Source: Nitrospirota bacterium (GTDB taxonomy: Bacteria > Nitrospirota > Thermodesulfovibrionia > Thermodesulfovibrionales > JdFR-85). From it: 35,991 nucleotides of DNA. The notes under the pieces were generated by a model. That model was given only the letters and a program-made list of their open reading frames with translations. It was not told the origin of the DNA and did no database searches. Below are positions 15,648 through 23,738 of this stretch, piece by piece (position 1 is the stretch's first letter; every line of letters starts with the position of its first letter). The DNA is taken from positions 1-35,991 of the forward strand of contig JAADGU010000011.1 in the NCBI GenBank assembly GCA_013152195.1, given 5' to 3'. The translations under genes were made by a program, and so were the position numbers.

Positions 15648-17447
15648 TCACATCTCCAGGATATGTTTTTTTATTTCCTGTTCTTTTATCATCACCTTTG
15701 CCATAGAGCCATAAATTCCCTTTTTTTCTGAGAGGCGCTTTATGAGTGGAGCATTGGCATTGAGCCTGGCAAGCATAAACATTGCCTGTGCATTGTTCGG
15801 GTTAACCTTCAGTGCAAGGTTGAAGTATTTTATGGCCTTTTGTCTCATCCCTTTATCAGTAAGTAATCTCCCTGTTTCTGTGTATTTGAGCGGTACCCCG
15901 GCTGCCCTGGACATGGTTTTGTAGTTTTTAATGAAGGTCATTACAGAAGGTGCTCCTTCCTTTACCCTCCAGAGGAGATCAATGTCGTCATTAACCGGAT
16001 GTGAGATCCTTGTTATCTCGGAAAAGGCGCGGCTTTTCTTTTCTTTGAGATAATAGAGCCATGCCCTTGCCCTGAGGATTTCATCGCTCCCACGATTCAG
16101 TTTTTCAAGATTCGTGACCAGTTCCTCCACCCTTTCAACATCCGAAAGGCGGCTGAAGAAGATTGCGAGCTGGCTCAGGGACTTTGCCCTTATTGTTTTG
16201 GAGCCATTTTCTGTCAGATATGTGTATACCCTGATAAAGTCTCCCCCTGAATTCCTGAGCGCCTCTGCAACGTTAAGGAGGGTATCTTCTCTCGATGGTT
16301 CATAAAGCCATTGTCCGCTGTTGTTCCAGATATCCCTGAAGGCACTTGTATCGTTCTTTATACTCTCGTTTACCAGGGTATCAAGCTCATTCAGTGCCGC
16401 CTTCAGGGGTTTTCTTCCAAACAGTATCTCTCTCAGATATTTCTCTGCCTGCAGGTAATCCTTTCTTTTCCGCATCAATCCGGCGAGTAGTAACAGTGCC
16501 TTTTCCGATTCCGGGGTGTAGGCGTAATCTCTCTGAAGGGTCTTGAGGTATTCAATGGCACGGTCCTTCTGATCAATTGATATCAGTGTCCTGCCAAGAT
16601 TCAGCAGGGCTTGTCTCCTTATTACCCTGTCAGGGGATTCAGATGCCTTCTTGAGGTACATTTCGGCAGATTCCATGTTGTTCCTTGCGTACTCGATTAG
16701 TCCAAGCCCAAGGTAAGCCCTCTCCCTGAGGTAGGTATTCATCAACAGATAAAAGAGAGACTTTGCCTGTTTTGTCTTGCCAATAACCCTCAGGTTTTCT
16801 GCATAGTGGTAAAGGACGTCCGGATGCTTTTCGATATAGTTGTTATAACTTATCAGGCCGGTATTGTAGAGTTCATGAGCAGCGCTGAAGAGTCCAAGCC
16901 GTTGAAATACCTCTGCCTTGCCAAAGATTGCCTCCGGTGTATTACTTACCTTCCTGAAATAGGCAAGTGCCTCCACATAATTACCGGTCTTCAGTGAGGC
17001 CTGCGCATAATTGAGATATGCCTTCTGAATTAGTGTGGATTCAGGATAGAGGTTTATAAAGAGCCTGAAATTTGAAGCAGCTTCATAATGGAATCCGCTC
17101 ATCAGGTATGCCACCCCCCGCTCAAAGAGTGCATCTTCCCTGAGGGTCGTATCCTTTGCTGTTATATAGGCCCTGTTCAGATATCCTATGGCCTTACGGT
17201 GCCTCTTAGCCCCCTCAAGTGCCCTTCCCTTAAGGTAGTAGTAGCGGGGAAGTTCCTTTTCAGAAGGCCTGTATTGAGAGAGCAGTTTCATGGCCTCATA
17301 GTTCCTCCCCTCATCAATTGCCTCAAGAACCTTTTGCAGGGGTTCTGAAGCGTAACTCTCTGTGCAGATAAGGGAGACAGTCAGGACAATGCCTGCAGCA
17401 ACAAACCACTGAAAAATATTTGCCGGGAATATGACGGTTAGTTTCAT
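15648..17447 (-). CDS. Exported TPR-repeat protein heading the flagellar kinase-regulator operon
   Basis: About 600 residues. It starts with a signal peptide (MKLTVIFPANIFQWFVAAGI... ending near SYA-SEP), followed by many TPR-like helix pairs, for example RYYYLKGRALEGAKRHRKAI, ALFERGVAYLMSGFHYEAAS, AYLNYAQASLKTGNYVEALA and KAIKYFNLALKVNPNNAQAM. This suggests a periplasmic or envelope protein-interaction scaffold. The frame is open to a TTG at 17501, but a near-consensus sigma-54 promoter lies between that codon and the ATG at 17447, so the ATG is chosen. That leaves only about 5 leader bases and no Shine-Dalgarno sequence. It is cotranscribed with the kinase and regulator; I do not recognise a named family. 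Confidence 0.8.
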   Translation of the reverse strand: MKLTVIFPANIFQWFVAAGIVLTVSLICTESYASEPLQKVLEAIDEGRNYEAMKLLSQYRPSEKELPRYYYLKGRALEGAKRHRKAIGYLNRAYITAKDTTLREDALFERGVAYLMSGFHYEAASNFRLFINLYPESTLIQKAYLNYAQASLKTGNYVEALAYFRKVSNTPEAIFGKAEVFQRLGLFSAAHELYNTGLISYNNYIEKHPDVLYHYAENLRVIGKTKQAKSLFYLLMNTYLRERAYLGLGLIEYARNNMESAEMYLKKASESPDRVIRRQALLNLGRTLISIDQKDRAIEYLKTLQRDYAYTPESEKALLLLAGLMRKRKDYLQAEKYLREILFGRKPLKAALNELDTLVNESIKNDTSAFRDIWNNSGQWLYEPSREDTLLNVAEALRNSGGDFIRVYTYLTENGSKTIRAKSLSQLAIFFSRLSDVERVEELVTNLEKLNRGSDEILRARAWLYYLKEKKSRAFSEITRISHPVNDDIDLLWRVKEGAPSVMTFIKNYKTMSRAAGVPLKYTETGRLLTDKGMRQKAIKYFNLALKVNPNNAQAMFMLARLNANAPLIKRLSEKKGIYGSMAKVMIKEQEIKKHILEM

Positions 17448-17462
17448 TGTGGAGAGAGAAAC

Positions 17463-17478
17463 AGCAACTAATGTGCCA
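17463..17478 (-). promoter_or_regulatory. Near-consensus sigma-54 (-24/-12) promoter
   Basis: Minus-strand TGGCAC-ATTAG-TTGCT matches the sigma-54 consensus TGGCAC-N5-TTGCW at every specified base, with GG-N10-GC spacing. The predicted start, near 17452, is 5 bases upstream of the TPR protein ATG. It lies just downstream of a sigma-54 activator gene and drives an operon that encodes another, as in the FlrA -> flrBC step of Vibrio. Confidence 0.85.
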
Positions 17479-17531
17479 GAATGTAACTGTTTGAATATCA
17501 AGGAAAAATCAAAGGCGGGGTCTTCTGGACG

Positions 17532-18941
17532 TTAGTCTTTTGACGTTATTGCTATTCCCTTTTTCTTCATCTTTTCAACAAGTGTTGTCCTGTTGAGTCC
17601 AAGGAGTGTGGCGGCCTTGCTCTTTACCCCGTTAGACTTTTCCAGGGCCTCAGTTATAAGTTTTCTTTCGATGGTATCAATGATGTTGTTGAGGTTTATG
17701 CCTTCAGGTGGAAGGGATAAATCCTCTGTGCCGGAAACAGCGGTTTGTGAATTCCGGCTGGCAGGAGCAAGGTTTTGAAACCTTTCAGGCAGGTCTTTAA
17801 TGGTAATGCTTTGTCCGGGGTTCAGTATCGTAAGACGTTCAATCAGGTTCTCAAGTTCACGGACATTTCCAGGCCATTTGTATTTGAGGAGGACCTCCAG
17901 TATGTGTTTTGGTATCTTGGGGGTTTGCCTCTTCTTTGCCTTTGCATGTTTTTTAAGGAAGTGTTCAATTAACACGGGTATATCTTCTTTCCTCTCCCTC
18001 AACGGGGGAATGTGAACGGGTATTACGTTTAATCTGTAATAGAGGTCTTCCCTGAACCTGCCCTCACTTGTGCGTTCTTCAAGGTTTCTGTTCGTGGCGG
18101 CTAATATCCTTACGTCCACCTTTATTGTTTTAGTGCTTCCGATCCTTTCAAATTCCCGCTCCTGAAGCACACGTAACAATTTGACCTGCAACGAGGGATC
18201 AAGTTCACCAATCTCGTCAAGAAAGAGTGTGCCGGCGCTTGCAAGTTCAAACCTTCCAATGCGAGTATTTATAGCCCCTGTGAATGCCCCTTTTTCATGT
18301 CCGAAGAGTTCCGATTCCAGAAGGTCTTTTGGTATGGCTGCACAATTCAGAGGCACAAAATTCTTGCCTGAGCGGTAACTGTTATAATGGATTACCTTAG
18401 CAATAAGCTCTTTTCCCGTGCCGCTCTCACCTGTAATGAGGACAGTACTGTCCGTATCAGCTATCTTCTCTATCAGGTCATAAACCCTCTGCATCTCAGG
18501 GGATGAGCCTATGAGGCCGTGAAATTCGTAACGCTTCCTGAGTTCTCTTTTGAGCCGGATATTTTCTTTTTTGAGTTTTGCTACCTCAAGAGCTTTTTTG
18601 ATGATTATTCCCAGCTCATCGAGTCTGAAGGGTTTTGTGACGTAATCGAATGCCCCGGCCCTCATGGCTTCAACGGCATTTTTAACAGTTCCATAGGCAG
18701 TAATGATGATGCAGGGAGTATCGGAGTTCTGGGTCTCTTTCATTGCCTTAAGTACATCCATTCCCCCCATTACAGGCATGGCGAGGTCAAGGAATATAAT
18801 ATCAAAGCTCTCTTTCCTCAACCTCTCAAGTCCGGTCTGGCCGTTTTCTTCGAGGGTGACCCGGTACTTTTCCGAAATTAAAAATTCGTTAAGGACATCT
18901 CTTACTGTAATATCGTCGTCTATGACAAGAACACTCTGCAT
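17532..18941 (-). CDS. Sigma-54-dependent response regulator, NtrC family
   Basis: 469 residues. The receiver domain has acidic DDD at 8-10 and phospho-acceptor D52 (IIFLDLAMPV). The AAA+ domain has Walker A GESGTGKE, the sigma-54-binding GAFTGA loop, Walker B GTLFLDEIGE and the R-finger region. The C-terminal Fis-type helix-turn-helix is ALEKSNGVKSKAATLLGLNR then TTLVEKMKKKGI. No kinase is adjacent on its own side. Because it sits directly before the sigma-54 promoter of the TPR-kinase-regulator operon, it is a candidate master activator (FlrA/FleQ role), but unlike FlrA it keeps a full phospho-acceptor site. ATG start without a Shine-Dalgarno sequence; a sigma-70-like promoter lies 12 bases upstream. 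Confidence 0.88.
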   Translation of the reverse strand: MQSVLVIDDDITVRDVLNEFLISEKYRVTLEENGQTGLERLRKESFDIIFLDLAMPVMGGMDVLKAMKETQNSDTPCIIITAYGTVKNAVEAMRAGAFDYVTKPFRLDELGIIIKKALEVAKLKKENIRLKRELRKRYEFHGLIGSSPEMQRVYDLIEKIADTDSTVLITGESGTGKELIAKVIHYNSYRSGKNFVPLNCAAIPKDLLESELFGHEKGAFTGAINTRIGRFELASAGTLFLDEIGELDPSLQVKLLRVLQEREFERIGSTKTIKVDVRILAATNRNLEERTSEGRFREDLYYRLNVIPVHIPPLRERKEDIPVLIEHFLKKHAKAKKRQTPKIPKHILEVLLKYKWPGNVRELENLIERLTILNPGQSITIKDLPERFQNLAPASRNSQTAVSGTEDLSLPPEGINLNNIIDTIERKLITEALEKSNGVKSKAATLLGLNRTTLVEKMKKKGIAITSKD

Positions 18942-18952
18942 GGTACAGTTAA

Positions 18953-18980
18953 TTTACAGTATATGGGTGTCAGGTGTCAA
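18953..18980 (-). promoter_or_regulatory. Sigma-70-like promoter of the NtrC-type regulator
   Basis: Minus-strand TTGACA (perfect -35), 16-base spacer, TGTAAA (4 of 6). The start would fall about 5 bases upstream of the ATG at 18941, so the message would be nearly leaderless, in keeping with the absence of a Shine-Dalgarno sequence. Confidence 0.5.
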
Positions 18981-19014
18981 CAGATTGACTCCTTTTGGAT
19001 GGGAATTCGAACTC

Positions 19015-19043
19015 TTGTCATAAGGGCTGTAATCTGGTATGCT
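19015..19043 (+). promoter_or_regulatory. Sigma-70-like promoter of the AsnC-type gene
   Basis: TTGTCA, 17-base spacer, TATGCT. A start near 19050 leaves a leader of about 130 bases before the ATG at 19183, which has a strong AAAGGAGG site. It is divergent from the promoter of the NtrC-type regulator. Confidence 0.5.
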
Positions 19044-19182
19044 TTATTTATAGTCTGTGAAGAAAGTCGATAACCTGGTCCGGAGTTCAGAGTGACAGAA
19101 TACATTACTCCTGACGCCTGCTTCTTATGAGTTTGATCTGGAAATAAATCAAGGGGGCGTAAGCCTCAAAGGAGGAGACCAT

Positions 19183-19413
19183 ATGGCGAGGGTATACATG
19201 CTTGCAAATGTCCTTCCCGGCAAGGACAGGGACATACGGGATACCCTAAGGGGTATCAACGGAGTGGTGAATGCAGATGTAATTACAGGACAGTTTGATA
19301 TTGTTGCAGTGCTTGAGGCCAATGATATTAATGAGATATTTACAAGGATACTGAAGAAGGTCAGAAAGGTCAGGGGCATAACAAGGACAGAAACATTTAT
19401 AGCGGTCGAGTAA
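19183..19413 (+). CDS. Stand-alone AsnC/Lrp ligand-binding (RAM) domain protein
   Basis: 76 residues covering only the effector-binding and oligomerisation domain of Lrp/AsnC regulators: ARVYMLANVLPGKDRDIRDT, then GVVNADVITGQFDIVAVLEA and the C-terminal GITRTETFIAVE. There is no DNA-binding domain. Such single-domain proteins form decameric rings that bind amino acids, and some modulate a full Lrp partner; none is visible here. ATG with AAAGGAGGAG 7 bases upstream. The TOPRIM gene follows in the same direction. Confidence 0.88.
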   Translation: MARVYMLANVLPGKDRDIRDTLRGINGVVNADVITGQFDIVAVLEANDINEIFTRILKKVRKVRGITRTETFIAVE

Positions 19414-19448
19414 AAGGGCCCCGGTTTTTGCCGGAGGGGACTCAGGGT

Positions 19449-19880
19449 TTGGATATCGAAGACAGGAGGGCAGGACAGATACTTGAGGTCTTAAAGGACC
19501 TCTATGAGGTGAACAGGTTTGTTCCTGTCATTGTCGAGGGCAAAAGGGACCGCAGAGCCCTGAGGAGCCTCGGCATAACCGGTGAGATCATCCTTTTTCA
19601 TTGTGGCAGGACGGTTTATGAATTTTGCGAAGATATCCTGAAGCTCCACGAGAGGTTTATCCTGCTCCTTGACTGGGATGAAAGAGGAGAGGCTCTCCAG
19701 AATAGCCTTTCTTCTCATCTGAAAGGACATTATGAGGAGTTTTCTCTCTTTGGGAACAGACTTAAATCGCTGTGTCAGTCGGATATCAAGGAGATAGAGG
19801 ACCTGCCTGCCCTGTTGAGGAGGCTGATAGGGAAGACGGGATATAGGGGGATTTTTGAAACTATACAAACCGGTAAATAA
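19449..19880 (+). CDS. Small stand-alone TOPRIM-domain protein
   Basis: About 143 residues. The TOPRIM fold is indicated by the conserved Glu in VPVIVEGKRDRRALRSLG and the acidic pair in LLLDWDERGE, the metal-binding residues shared by topoisomerases, DnaG and RNase M5. It is about the size of the small primase-like/M5-like TOPRIM proteins, so a nuclease or nucleotidyl-transfer role is likely but unspecified. The frame opens at a TTG (19428); the TTG at 19449, with GGAGGGG 9 bases upstream, is preferred. It is 35 bases after the AsnC-type gene and probably cotranscribed. Confidence 0.72.
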   Translation: MDIEDRRAGQILEVLKDLYEVNRFVPVIVEGKRDRRALRSLGITGEIILFHCGRTVYEFCEDILKLHERFILLLDWDERGEALQNSLSSHLKGHYEEFSLFGNRLKSLCQSDIKEIEDLPALLRRLIGKTGYRGIFETIQTGK

Positions 19881-19974
19881 GAAACAGGGTTTCTTGCAGT
19901 TAAGTGGTTGATATAGCAGACGAACAAGTTTCTCTGAATAGTAACCGGGATAATAGAAGGAAAAAAGAAAAGGA

Positions 19975-20132
19975 ACACACCCCTTAATCCCCTCTTGATT
20001 GAGGGGAAAATCCTTGACAGTTCCGGCCTTACCAGGAGGAACGGAACGAGGGTAGGGGCGGAGAGCAAGATAGAAAGAACAGTCTTGAGAAAGCAAGAAG
20101 TGTGTAACTCCCCTCTGAAAAGAGGGGTGTGT
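19975..20132. mobile_element. REP/MITE-like element with 10-bp terminal inverted repeats
   Basis: The ends are a perfect inverted repeat, ACACACCCCT (19975-19984) and AGGGGTGTGT (20123-20132). Each end also holds a CCCCTC/GAGGGG hairpin with a 6-base loop (19989-20006 and 20110-20127). The 100-base interior has no credible ORF and contains a GTTCC/GGAAC stem. This paired-hairpin layout is typical of REP/BIME or MITE-type elements. Together with a short AAGAAAC/GTTTCTT hairpin at 19879-19895, it accounts for most of the gene-free stretch 19881-20191. Confidence 0.55.
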
Positions 20133-20191
20133 GTGTAAAGGGCAGGAATATGGATTGTTGCTTCAAACCTTATTAAAAAATTAATCCGGGT

Positions 20192-20893
20192 TCAAAGATG
20201 CTTCAGCTCGTCTTCCTTTTCGGCCTCTCCCTTAAACTTCTTCTCCAGATACTCCTTGGCCACATCCTTTCCTCCAAGGCCGAAAGCAAGCGAGAGTGCA
20301 AATACAATCCCTCCAAAAATTACCGTGAAGGCAACTATTACTGTGTCACGGCCAATGCCGAGCTGTTCCAGGGACATTGTGAAGGCAAGCAGGAAGACGA
20401 TGGTTTTGACAGTCTTGCTTAATAATCCCGAGAATTTTATTCCTGAATTTACAGAAGCTATCAGTGTTGCCCTTCCTGCAAAGTTGCTGAGTATATAACC
20501 GACTATAATAAGCAGCGCTGAAACAAAGACATTGGGGAGGTAGAGGAAGAACTTTTCGAGAATATCTTCAATTGCCGGGATTTTCAGGGTGTAAAGTGAC
20601 ATTATAAAGAAAAGGATTACCACAAACCAGTAGGATATCTGGCTCAGGAGTTTTGTCGGTGGTATCTTTATGCCACCCCGTTCAAGTCCCTGGGTTATCC
20701 CCATTCTTTTGCAGAATCGGTCTGTATTTAATATCTCGAGTGTTTTCTGGATTATATTCTTGATAATCCATCCGGAGAGAAATCCCAGAATGAATATAAC
20801 CAGAGAACTGAGAAGGTTTGGCAAGAATTCGATAAGTTTCTGGAAACAGTCCGTCATAGGTGCTGTTACGATTTTATCGAATAAGTTTTCCAT
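20192..20893 (-). CDS. MscS-type conserved TM-helix membrane protein
   Basis: 233 residues with about four to five membrane helices (near 28-50, 88-108, 118-145, 160-178 and 185-210). It has the TM_helix repeats seen in small-conductance channel relatives: LLSSLVIFILGFLSGWIIKN, NVFVSALLIIVGYILSNFAG, and FGGIVFALSLAFGLGGKDVA near the end. The glycine/alanine-rich GGIVFALSLAFGLGG segment resembles the MscS pore helix, but the cytosolic beta-domain is absent, so channel activity is unproven. ATG with AAGGAGG upstream. Monocistronic by appearance. Confidence 0.78.
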   Translation of the reverse strand: MENLFDKIVTAPMTDCFQKLIEFLPNLLSSLVIFILGFLSGWIIKNIIQKTLEILNTDRFCKRMGITQGLERGGIKIPPTKLLSQISYWFVVILFFIMSLYTLKIPAIEDILEKFFLYLPNVFVSALLIIVGYILSNFAGRATLIASVNSGIKFSGLLSKTVKTIVFLLAFTMSLEQLGIGRDTVIVAFTVIFGGIVFALSLAFGLGGKDVAKEYLEKKFKGEAEKEDELKHL

Positions 20894-20960
20894 AAAAACC
20901 CCTCCTTGAATTAGTCATTCGTTAATGGTCATTTTCTGTTGACCGTTGCCTGAATAAAAC

Positions 20961-22235
20961 TCACTCTTCTTCCTCAAACCATCTCTCAATCAGGTAGGGC
21001 TTTCCCTTTTCAAAGGCGATACAGAGTTCTTCAAGCCTCTGCTCTACCTCTGCAGCTGAGCTTTCCCACGTCTCTATCACAAAAGAGGCAACCTTGCCAA
21101 GATATAAAGGTGTAAGTGACTTTATTATATGCTCCCGGCTCATTAATTTTCTGTGGCACGCTAAGGCAAAATTATATACGATTTCAACCCATACGTTGTC
21201 GGGAATAGAGAACTTTTCTTTTGGCTTGTCTCCCACAGTTGCGAGAAACCACATCAGTTCTCCGGGCAAAAACGATTCGTACATGACGGAGAGTTCTTTT
21301 ACCCCGAGTTTGAACTTCTCTATCATACCATCAAGATTGACTTTTATGGGTTCCAGCCCTACAGAGTATACAAACCCAAAAGTAGGAACAGGTTCCGACC
21401 CCTTTATATCCTTCCATATTGTGGCATATTCTTCCATAAGATTAAAGACAGAGATTACCACCTGGTGGAGCATTGCGCTGAGGTCGGATCCCGGCTCCTT
21501 GGGGTCGTGTATCTTTGCTCCCAGGAATGCCTGACATACCTTGAAGGCATTTGCAACAGCCGTTGTTGTCATCCAGATATCAATGCCAAAACGGGCTACG
21601 TCTGTCTCCCATACATCTTTTTTCAGATAAAAAGCTGCAAGCTTGCCTGAGAGCCCGAAGTCTCCTCCTATAGGCTGACGGATTCTATGTCCGTACAATG
21701 CCCTGGTCATAGGATAAACTATTGTATTAGTGATAGTCCCGTCATATTTGTGCCTGTGATAATAGGGGGCTACGTAATCATATCCCGCATTGAGAACCGG
21801 TCGGATCAGGAGCTCGATCCATTCAGGTGTTATACTTCTGAGGTCAGAATCCACCACTGCGCAGGCCTTTACATTAAGTATCTTTGCAATCTCAAAGATG
21901 GTCCTGAATGCACTTCCTTTTCCTGGAATTCCATGATAGGGCGTGATAATCTTGTGGAGGTTTCCTACCCTGTGATGAAGCAGTATGGAGTCGAAATCAA
22001 CAGTGGTCTCCCTGACAACGTCCATGGTTCCATCAGTTGAGCCCCCATCAGAGTTTACAAGTACGGACTTTGAGTCAGGAAAGTATTTTGAAAGTCCCGC
22101 CTGAACAGCCTTCACAACATGTCCGATGGTTTTGGCATTGTTGTAACTTGGTATGCCAATAACTATGTCAGCCTCGCCAAGTTCATTAATCTTTTCCCGA
22201 ACATCCTTTCTCAGGGCTATTGTGTTTTCAGGCAT
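20961..22235 (-). CDS. GT-A glycosyltransferase, family-2 / glucosyl-3-phosphoglycerate synthase-like
   Basis: 424 residues. The N-terminal GT-A fold has IVIGIPSYNNAKTIGHVV, the nucleotide-binding NSDGGSTDGT, and DxD in CAVVDSDLRS. Further on come the acceptor-side motifs QPIGGDFGLSGKLA and the conserved D-x-W (RFGIDIWMTTTAV). These resemble the retaining glucosyl-3-phosphoglycerate/mannosylglycerate synthases that make compatible solutes, more than ordinary inverting GT2 enzymes. The C-terminal 150 residues are helical. No phosphatase partner is adjacent. ATG without a clear ribosome site. Donor and acceptor are unknown. Confidence 0.7.
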   Translation of the reverse strand: MPENTIALRKDVREKINELGEADIVIGIPSYNNAKTIGHVVKAVQAGLSKYFPDSKSVLVNSDGGSTDGTMDVVRETTVDFDSILLHHRVGNLHKIITPYHGIPGKGSAFRTIFEIAKILNVKACAVVDSDLRSITPEWIELLIRPVLNAGYDYVAPYYHRHKYDGTITNTIVYPMTRALYGHRIRQPIGGDFGLSGKLAAFYLKKDVWETDVARFGIDIWMTTTAVANAFKVCQAFLGAKIHDPKEPGSDLSAMLHQVVISVFNLMEEYATIWKDIKGSEPVPTFGFVYSVGLEPIKVNLDGMIEKFKLGVKELSVMYESFLPGELMWFLATVGDKPKEKFSIPDNVWVEIVYNFALACHRKLMSREHIIKSLTPLYLGKVASFVIETWESSAAEVEQRLEELCIAFEKGKPYLIERWFEEEE

Positions 22236-22408
22236 ATTTGTAATATTTGGTCAGGATACAGGTTTGTGAAAAACGCATCAAGTCCGTTACTTGCCAAAAT
22301 TCGCTCCATGTTGAGACCTGTTCAGATTTTTGCTGATAATATCATTGCCTGATGTTTGTTGCCTGCTTCGAATTGCGAGTAACAGCTATGCCCTGTGACT
22401 TGAAAATA

Positions 22409-22438
22409 TTGACTAAGCAATCGAAATAATGGTTAAAT
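22409..22438 (+). promoter_or_regulatory. Candidate sigma-70 promoter of greA
   Basis: TTGACT, 18-base spacer, TTAAAT. It lies about 70 bases upstream of greA in the divergent gap 22236-22510. Apart from this and AT-rich sequence, nothing else is recognised in that 275-base gap. Confidence 0.4.
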
Positions 22439-22510
22439 TATTACTGTATTATCAACATTATATCATTCAGACGTACGATGATACAACCTTTATGATTTTG
22501 GGAGGGTACG

Positions 22511-22990
22511 ATGAAGAGAATCCCCATGACAGAACAGGGTCAGGGTTTCCGCAAAATGAAAGAAGAGCTGGAGCATCTTCTCAGGGTTGAGAGGCCAAAA
22601 AATATAAAGGATATTGAAGAGGCAAGGTCTCATGGTGATTTAAGCGAGAATGCAGAATATCATGCTGCCAAAGAGAGGCAGTCCTTTATAGAAGGCCGCA
22701 TACAGGAACTGCAGTCCAAGACAGCCCTGGCACAGGTTATTGACACTTCAAGAATTAAGAGCGACAGAGTTACCTTTGGTGCAAAGGTTAAGGTTTATGA
22801 CCTTGCAACAGATGAGGAGAGGTTGTTTCAACTTGTTGGGCCTGATGAGGCAGATGTTGGCAGTGGCAGGATATCAATCACCTCGCCCGTTGGCAGGGGG
22901 CTGATGAGTAAAGAGGTTGGAGATACAGTCGTTGTCAATGCTCCGGCAAAAACCATTGAGTATGAGATTATAGAGATTAGTTTTGAGTAG
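22511..22990 (+). CDS. greA: Transcription elongation factor GreA
   Basis: Rescues backtracked RNA polymerase by stimulating transcript cleavage. 159 residues, standard length. The N-terminal coiled coil carries the acidic tip region DIEEARSHGDLSENAEYHAA followed by KERQSFIEGRI. The C-terminal FKBP-like domain has VGPDEADVGSGRISITSPVG and the final PAKTIEYEIIEI. ATG with GGGAGG 6 bases upstream. It is the first gene of a plus-strand group with pyrK and pyrD; the pyrK start lies inside its last 8 bases. Confidence 0.97.
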   Translation: MKRIPMTEQGQGFRKMKEELEHLLRVERPKNIKDIEEARSHGDLSENAEYHAAKERQSFIEGRIQELQSKTALAQVIDTSRIKSDRVTFGAKVKVYDLATDEERLFQLVGPDEADVGSGRISITSPVGRGLMSKEVGDTVVVNAPAKTIEYEIIEISFE

Positions 22991-23738
22991 ATTTTTCCAG
23001 GCAGAGGTTGCAGGAAATATCCACCTGTCTCAAACCCACAGTATTCTCAGGATTACCCCTATGCAACCTCATGTCAGGCCTGTTCCAGGGCAGTTTTATC
23101 TGCTGAGGGCATCTGAAACCCTTGATCCGCTTCTCAGGAGACCCTTCAGTATCTTAATGTGGGATGATACGCATCTGGAGTTTCTTATAAGGTTGAAGGG
23201 CAGGGGGACTCATCTGTTGAGAAACATGAGGGTTGGAGACAGAATCGACGTGTTGGGCCCCCTTGGTAACGGCTATCCTGATCCCCTCAAGGATGAGACC
23301 CCGATACTTGTTGCCGGAGGGGTTGGGATAGCATCTGTCTTCCCCCTCTTGCATGCTGGAACCCGTCTCTTCTATGGCGCCATGAATTCTGCGGAGCTTT
23401 ATCTCCTCGATGATATAAAGAAACTCACAGGGAATATCTTTATATGCACTGATGATGGCAGCAAGGGGTTTAAAGGCAATGCGGTTGAGAGATTAATTGA
23501 ATCCCTGGATGACCTTGCTGTTGCAAAGCCCACTATATATGCGTGCGGCCCTGAAGGGATGATAGCGGCTCTACTGAAGTTCCTGAGTGAGAGGGGTATT
23601 CCGGGCTATATCTCCTTTGAGGAAAGGATGGCCTGTGGTATTGGTGCCTGCCTCGGGTGTGTCATAAAGACGGTTCAGGGTTATAAGAGGGTATGCAAGG
23701 AAGGGCCGGTTTTTAATGTAAGGGAGATAGTGTGCTGA
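22983..23738 (+). CDS. pyrK: Dihydroorotate dehydrogenase B, electron-transfer subunit PyrK
   Basis: Passes electrons from dihydroorotate oxidation to NAD through FAD and a [2Fe-2S] cluster. 251 residues. The FAD-binding motif RRPFSIL, the NAD-binding GGVGIASVFPL and YACGPEGMI, and the cluster cysteines C-x4-C-x2-C (MACGIGACLGC) with a later Cys in RVCKEG are all present. The start is TTG within the greA end, with only a weak ribosome site, so translation probably depends on coupling. It overlaps pyrD by 7 bases. Confidence 0.95.
   Translation: MSRFFQAEVAGNIHLSQTHSILRITPMQPHVRPVPGQFYLLRASETLDPLLRRPFSILMWDDTHLEFLIRLKGRGTHLLRNMRVGDRIDVLGPLGNGYPDPLKDETPILVAGGVGIASVFPLLHAGTRLFYGAMNSAELYLLDDIKKLTGNIFICTDDGSKGFKGNAVERLIESLDDLAVAKPTIYACGPEGMIAALLKFLSERGIPGYISFEERMACGIGACLGCVIKTVQGYKRVCKEGPVFNVREIVC

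Noticed and set aside
17448..17501. Longer N-terminus of the TPR protein from TTG 17501
   Set aside because: It would include the sigma-54 promoter, has no ribosome site, and would place 18 residues in front of a good signal peptide.
19491..20096. Minus-strand 201-codon ORF
   Set aside because: Runs through the REP/MITE-like element and antisense to the TOPRIM gene; no recognisable domain.
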